The position numbers were made by a program, and so were the translations under genes. The notes below the pieces were generated by a model. It saw nothing but the letters and a program-made list of their open reading frames with translations. It made no database searches and was not told the origin of the DNA. From Streptococcus sp. (lineage in GTDB: Bacteria; Bacillota; Bacilli; Lactobacillales; Streptococcaceae), in assembly GCA_003521145.1 (NCBI GenBank), contig DOTL01000080.1:1-9322 (forward strand): 9,322 nt of DNA. Direction: 5' to 3'. Below, piece after piece: positions 7,181 to 9,322 of the stretch; within the stretch, counting starts at the first letter, position 1; each line of letters opens with the position of its first letter.

Positions 7181-8369
7181 ATGGATGGTTAACTTGTGAA
7201 TTAACCTGAGTTGGAAGACCCCAAAGCTTGATAAATCCAATCGCAGCATCCTGATCAAAGCTGTCCGCTGATGTGTAAGTAGCCAAGTTTTCATCATACA
7301 ATGAATTAGCTGATTGACGTGCTACTACTTGAGCATGCCCTTTGTAAAGCTTAACTTTAGCGATACCATTAACAACTTTTTGTGTTTCCTTAATATAAGC
7401 AATGATAGCTTGTGTTGCTGGGCTAAACCACAAAGCATTGTAGATAAGGTTTGACAATTCATTTTCAAGAATTGGTTTAAAGTGAGAAACTTCACGTACC
7501 AAAGTTAGGTCCTCAATTTCTTTATGAGCTGTCAAAAGCGCAATAGCTCCTGGACATTCATAAATTTCACGAGATTTGATACCTACAAGACGGTTCTCAA
7601 CATGGTCAACACGTCCAACACCATGCTTGCCAGCAATAACATTCATTTCTTGGATAAGGTCAGCCAATTTCATTTCTTTACCGTTAAGTGCAACTGGTTT
7701 ACCTTCTTTAAAGGTTACATCGATATATTCAGCTTCATCTGGCGCAGACTCTGGTGAATTGGTAATTCCAAAAGCTTCTTCTGGAGCTTGATTCCAAGGA
7801 TTCTCAAGAACACCACACTCGTTAGCACGTCCCCAAAGGTTTTGATCGACTGAGTAAGGGTTGTCAAGGTCTGCTGGAACTGGAACACCATTAGCCTTAG
7901 CATACTCAATTTCTTCCTCACGAGACCATTTCCATTCACGTACTGGCGCTACTACTTTGAGACTTGGGTCTAGGGCAGCAATGGCAACTTCGAAACGAAC
8001 TTGGTCATTACCTTTACCAGTACAACCGTGAGCGATAGTTGTTGCTCCTGTTTTATGAGCAATCTCAACTAATTTTTTAGCAATGATTGGACGACTAAGT
8101 GCTGAAACCAAAGGATATTTTTGTTCATAGTAAGCGTGAGCTTGAAGTGCTGGAAGCACATAATCTTCAGCAAACTCATCTTTAACATCAAGCACGTATG
8201 ACTCGACAGCTCCAACTGTCAAAGCTTTGTCATGGATGAACTCAAGATCTTTACCTTCACCGACGTCCATACAAACGGCGATAACATCGTAATCTTTTTT
8301 TAGCCATGTAATAGCGACCGAGGTATCAAGACCTCCCGAATAGGCAAGAATAACTTTCTCTTTTGACAT
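7170..8369 (-). CDS. argG: Argininosuccinate synthase
   Basis: ArgG joins citrulline and aspartate with ATP to give argininosuccinate, the substrate of ArgH next to it. The 399-residue length is standard. The N-terminal ATP pyrophosphatase loop AYSGGLDTS is at 9-17. [13 protein letters not shown] (115-127), the family signature that contacts citrulline and aspartate, follows, then the [10 protein letters not shown] and GRVDHVENR blocks. The ATG is preceded by a weak AAAGAG about nine bases away. A strong promoter with an ARG box in its spacer (8432-8460) lies about 60 bp upstream, so repression by ArgR/AhrC when arginine is plentiful is likely. No terminator lies close to its stop; the first is about 200 bp downstream. 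The identification is secure. Confidence 0.97.
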   Translation of the reverse strand: MSKEKVILAYSGGLDTSVAITWLKKDYDVIAVCMDVGEGKDLEFIHDKALTVGAVESYVLDVKDEFAEDYVLPALQAHAYYEQKYPLVSALSRPIIAKKLVEIAHKTGATTIAHGCTGKGNDQVRFEVAIAALDPSLKVVAPVREWKWSREEEIEYAKANGVPVPADLDNPYSVDQNLWGRANECGVLENPWNQAPEEAFGITNSPESAPDEAEYIDVTFKEGKPVALNGKEMKLADLIQEMNVIAGKHGVGRVDHVENRLVGIKSREIYECPGAIALLTAHKEIEDLTLVREVSHFKPILENELSNLIYNALWFSPATQAIIAYIKETQKVVNGIAKVKLYKGHAQVVARQSANSLYDENLATYTSADSFDQDAAIGFIKLWGLPTQVNSQVNHPFDN

Positions 8370-8431
8370 AATATTTTTCTCTTTTCTTATATTTTCTTGT
8401 GGTTGCTATCTCTATCAACCTTACGAGATTA

Positions 8432-8460
8432 ATTGTATTGCATATTTATTCACTTGTCAA
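8432..8460 (-). promoter_or_regulatory. argG promoter
   Basis: Perfect TTGACA (8455-8460), a 17-bp spacer and TACAAT (8432-8437), giving a leader of about 55 bases. An A-rich tract (minus strand, 8461-8520) lies directly upstream and could act as an UP element. Confidence 0.85.
8437..8454 (-). promoter_or_regulatory. ARG box (ArgR/AhrC site) in the argG promoter
   Basis: AGTGAATAAATATGCAAT fills the spacer between -35 and -10. It matches the B. subtilis AhrC consensus, recalled as CATGAATAAAAATKCAAK, at 15 of 18 positions. A regulator bound here would block polymerase, the classic arrangement for arginine repression. The regulator gene itself is not in this window. Confidence 0.7.
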
Positions 8461-8520
8461 TATTTTTTTGTTATTTTTTTATATTTATTTCTATTTTGTT
8501 TGTTTTTATTTATTATTTTA
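8461..8520. other. AT-rich, strongly strand-asymmetric tract
   Basis: Nearly 60 bp are almost pure T with scattered A on the plus strand and very little G or C. It lies directly upstream of the argG -35 and could be a polymerase alpha-subunit contact or a curved or easily melted segment. No gene or repeat unit is visible in it. Confidence 0.4.
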
Positions 8521-8538
8521 AACTAACAAGTGCTTAAC

Positions 8539-8556
8539 AATTAATTTTTATTCAAT
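8539..8556 (-). promoter_or_regulatory. Second ARG-box-like site upstream of argG
   Basis: ATTGAATAAAAATTAATT matches the recalled AhrC consensus at 14 of 18 positions, including an unbroken TGAATAAAAATT core. Its centre is about 102 bp from the promoter ARG box, close to a whole number of helical turns, which would suit looping by hexameric ArgR. The region is AT-rich, so chance is a real alternative. Confidence 0.4.
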
Positions 8557-8574
8557 TTTATGTAAGAGGTGATG

Positions 8575-8618
8575 AAAAATAAAAAACACTTTTGAAACTA
8601 TACAAATAGATTCAAAAG
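8575..8618 (-). terminator. Intrinsic terminator upstream of argG
   Basis: On the minus strand CTTTTGAA pairs with TTCAAAAG (8611-8618 with 8589-8596), an inner CTA/TAG pairing adds 3 bp, and TGTTTTTTATTTTT follows. No protein gene precedes it. It therefore ends a transcript from the non-coding region to the right. Confidence 0.7.
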
Positions 8619-8646
8619 CATCTTTAACTATTTATCTTCTAAAATG

Positions 8647-8679
8647 CCAAAAGGCCTGTACAAAGTACAGACCTTTTGG
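8647..8679 (-). terminator. Long hairpin, likely weak or bidirectional terminator
   Basis: Two 15-base arms (8647-8661 and 8665-8679) pair around a 3-base loop. The one imperfect position is C-A on the plus strand but G-U on the minus strand, so the fold is better in minus-strand RNA. Only CATTTTA follows there, so termination may be partial. Confidence 0.5.
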
Positions 8680-8799
8680 ACAACAGCATCATCGGTAGAG
8701 AATACAATAGCAATTTTAGATAGAATGAATGAGGGAAATTATTATGTTTAAGGGACTAACTTAAACCATACATTCTTCTTGCTCTCTTACCTTGATTAC

Positions 8800-8808
8800 A
8801 TTATAGCA
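8800..8808 (-). promoter_or_regulatory. Extended -10 promoter of unit A
   Basis: TGC-TATAAT on the minus strand has a consensus -10 with a TG extension. The -35 position (ATATAC) is poor, as at promoters that need an activator. Phased repeats lie just upstream, the nearest overlapping the spacer. Confidence 0.5.
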
Positions 8809-8814
8809 TGAAAT

Positions 8815-8887
8815 CCCCAAATGTATATCTTCATTTCCTAAAATGTCGAATTTCACTCACAGAATGTATTTTTTTATCCTAATCTGC
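8815..8887 (-). repeat. Unit A: four ACATT-type direct repeats at 20-22 bp spacing
   Basis: Read on the minus strand, GCAGATTAGG (ends 8887), ACATTCTGTG (8867), ACATTTTAGG (8846) and ACATTTGGGG (8824) start 20, 21 and 22 bp apart, about two helical turns. The pattern of 9-bp direct repeats with about 12-bp gaps resembles ComE/BlpR-type LytTR response-regulator sites in streptococci. No such regulator lies in the window. Confidence 0.5.
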
Positions 8888-8888
8888 A

Positions 8889-8990
8889 CTAATCCCCTTG
8901 AGAACAAAAAAAGCTTGATTTCTCAAGCCTATTAATTTCTATAAAAAAGATATGTAATTGGACAAGCGGCCAATAAAAAATGGGGATTAG
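8889..8990. repeat. 9-bp inverted repeat flanking terminator B
   Basis: CTAATCCCC (8889-8897) and GGGGATTAG (8982-8990) are perfect inverted copies on either side of the terminator at 8906-8930. The G/C runs stand out in AT-rich surroundings. The role is unknown; they could be ends of a degraded element or part of a fold in a read-through transcript. Confidence 0.3.
8906..8930 (-). terminator. Intrinsic terminator of transcript B
   Basis: On the minus strand AGGCTTGA pairs with TCAAGCTT (8 bp including one G-U) around a GAAA tetraloop and is followed by TTTTT. It is close to an ideal terminator, yet no protein gene precedes it. Confidence 0.8.
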
Positions 8991-9080
8991 GAAAAAGTTA
9001 TATAAAAGTACATTATTTATTTTCATAAAGTGTATGTAGATTTCAATAAGATTGACGATGTCTCATTTCCGAATCACATA
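8906..9080 (-). ncRNA. Predicted short structured transcript B
   Basis: Transcription from the -10 at 9086-9091 would start near 9080 and end at the terminator at 8906-8930, about 175 bases. Its extreme 5' end can pair with an internal segment (ACATATCTT 9076-9084 with AAGATATGT 8947-8955, 9 bp; part may lie before +1). An inner ATTGG/CCAAT hairpin lies at 8957-8974. A 45-codon frame beginning MKINNVLLYNF runs through the terminator and has no ribosome binding site, so I do not call it a gene. Non-coding nature and expression are inferred. Confidence 0.35.
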
Positions 9081-9085
9081 TCTTT

Positions 9086-9091
9086 ATTATA
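9086..9091 (-). promoter_or_regulatory. -10 element of unit B
   Basis: A consensus TATAAT lies inside the near-palindrome TTATTATATAATAA, so the direction is ambiguous from the -10 alone. The -35 position (AATTAA) is poor and is covered by the third repeat of unit B. The terminator downstream on the minus strand supports the minus direction. Confidence 0.4.
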
Positions 9092-9106
9092 TAATAACTT
9101 TTTTCA

Positions 9107-9158
9107 ATTTAATTGTCTATACGATTTCATAGAATGTCATTTTTTCATCCTGAACTGC
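9107..9158 (-). repeat. Unit B: three direct repeats at exactly 21 bp spacing
   Basis: Read on the minus strand, GCAGTTCAGG (ends 9158), ACATTCTATG (9137) and ACAATTAAAT (9116) start exactly 21 bp apart. The first contains GCAGTTCAG, close to the ComE-box half-site recalled as aCAnTTcaG. The block 9128-9158 is also a diverged copy of 8858-8887 in unit A. Confidence 0.5.
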
Positions 9159-9222
9159 ATTTTTTTAGTTATTTTTTTATAAATCTCTAAATTTTGTCAC
9201 TAAAGGACATCTATTTTGTATT

Positions 9223-9252
9223 TTTACAGAATTTGCTCACCTATAAGATAAT
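9223..9252 (+). promoter_or_regulatory. Possible plus-strand promoter toward the right edge
   Basis: TTTACA (9223-9228), an 18-bp gap and GATAAT (9247-9252). It would serve a plus-strand gene beyond the window. It overlaps the minus-strand promoter candidate at 9240-9268. Confidence 0.35.
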
Positions 9253-9268
9253 CAATCGATACTGTCAA
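9240..9268 (-). promoter_or_regulatory. Possible minus-strand promoter upstream of unit B
   Basis: Perfect TTGACA (9263-9268), a 17-bp spacer and TATAGG (9240-9245). No gene or terminator follows before unit B, so its product, if any, would run into that unit. Confidence 0.35.
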
Positions 9269-9322
9269 TAATTATGTGTAAACACTCAAGTAGAGTTGAA
9301 GAATGTTAATCAAATAAGCTTT

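Larger units (their letters stand above)
8575..8793 (-). ncRNA. Predicted short transcript A with two terminator-like hairpins
   Basis: Transcription from the extended -10 at 8800-8808 would start near 8793. It would end at the weak hairpin at 8647-8679 (about 150 bases) or the strong terminator at 8575-8618 (about 210 bases). The only early ORF is the 5-codon MYGLS, so I call it non-coding. It has exposed C-rich stretches (UUAGUCCC, UUUCCCUC) that could pair with ribosome binding sites. Expression is not shown by sequence alone. Confidence 0.35.

Noticed and set aside
7073..7297. Minus-strand 74-codon frame across the end of argG
   Set aside because: Out of frame with argG, mostly a shadow of its coding sequence, with no ribosome binding site or family resemblance.
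8573..8596. Plus-strand mini-ORF MKNKKHF after an AGAGG-like site
   Set aside because: Seven codons only, the ribosome binding site is too close to the ATG, and it lies on the A-tract and arm of a minus-strand terminator.
8647..8679. Inverted repeat as an insertion-sequence end or BOX/RUP element
   Set aside because: A single long hairpin with no target-site duplication, transposase remnant or recognisable BOX/RUP sequence; a terminator role fits better.
8744..8764. Plus-strand mini-ORF MFKGLT
   Set aside because: Six codons with no supporting promoter; likely chance in AT-rich DNA.
8889..9026. Minus-strand 45-codon frame beginning MKINNVLLYNF, hydrophobic and pheromone-like
   Set aside because: No ribosome binding site before the ATG, and the frame runs straight through the intrinsic terminator at 8906-8930.

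Overview
The window looks like chromosome of a low-GC Gram-positive coccus, most likely Streptococcus (salivarius/thermophilus-like is my best guess from protein flavour, not proven). Support comes from the rnpA-yidC-jag cluster with a lipoprotein-type YidC, a long KhpB/EloR-type Jag, a bare 44-residue L34, AT-rich spacers and sigma-A promoters of the TTGACA-N17-TATAAT kind. Every recognisable gene is on the minus strand, so transcription runs from right to left.

Right to left: (1) 8370-9322 is almost 1 kb without a convincing protein gene. It holds the argG promoter with an ARG box in its spacer and a second ARG-box-like site about 102 bp upstream. Further right are two related promoter-like units, each with a ladder of ACATT-type repeats at about 21 bp spacing that resembles sites for ComE/BlpR-type LytTR regulators. 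Each unit is followed by one or more intrinsic terminators, so two short non-coding transcripts are predicted. (2) argG and argH encode the last two steps of arginine synthesis. The 326 bp between them can fold and contains an intrinsic terminator upstream of argH. (3) rnpA, yidC and jag (khpB) form a housekeeping cluster for tRNA processing, membrane protein insertion and RNA-binding control of cell elongation. The rnpA promoter is interleaved with the argH terminator. (4) A TetR-family regulator and a flavodoxin-fold NAD(P)H oxidoreductase overlap by ATGA and form a small self-contained operon. Its promoter carries two 17-bp palindromes, probably the operators, and overlaps the jag terminator. 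(5) rpmH (L34; too short for routine ORF calling) and tgt (queuosine tRNA modification) each have a good promoter and terminator. A further strong promoter leads out of the left edge.

The genes themselves are ordinary. The less expected material is the repeat-ladder region at 8800-9160, the argG-argH spacer, the two-operator tetR promoter, and the way terminators and promoters share bases at two junctions.
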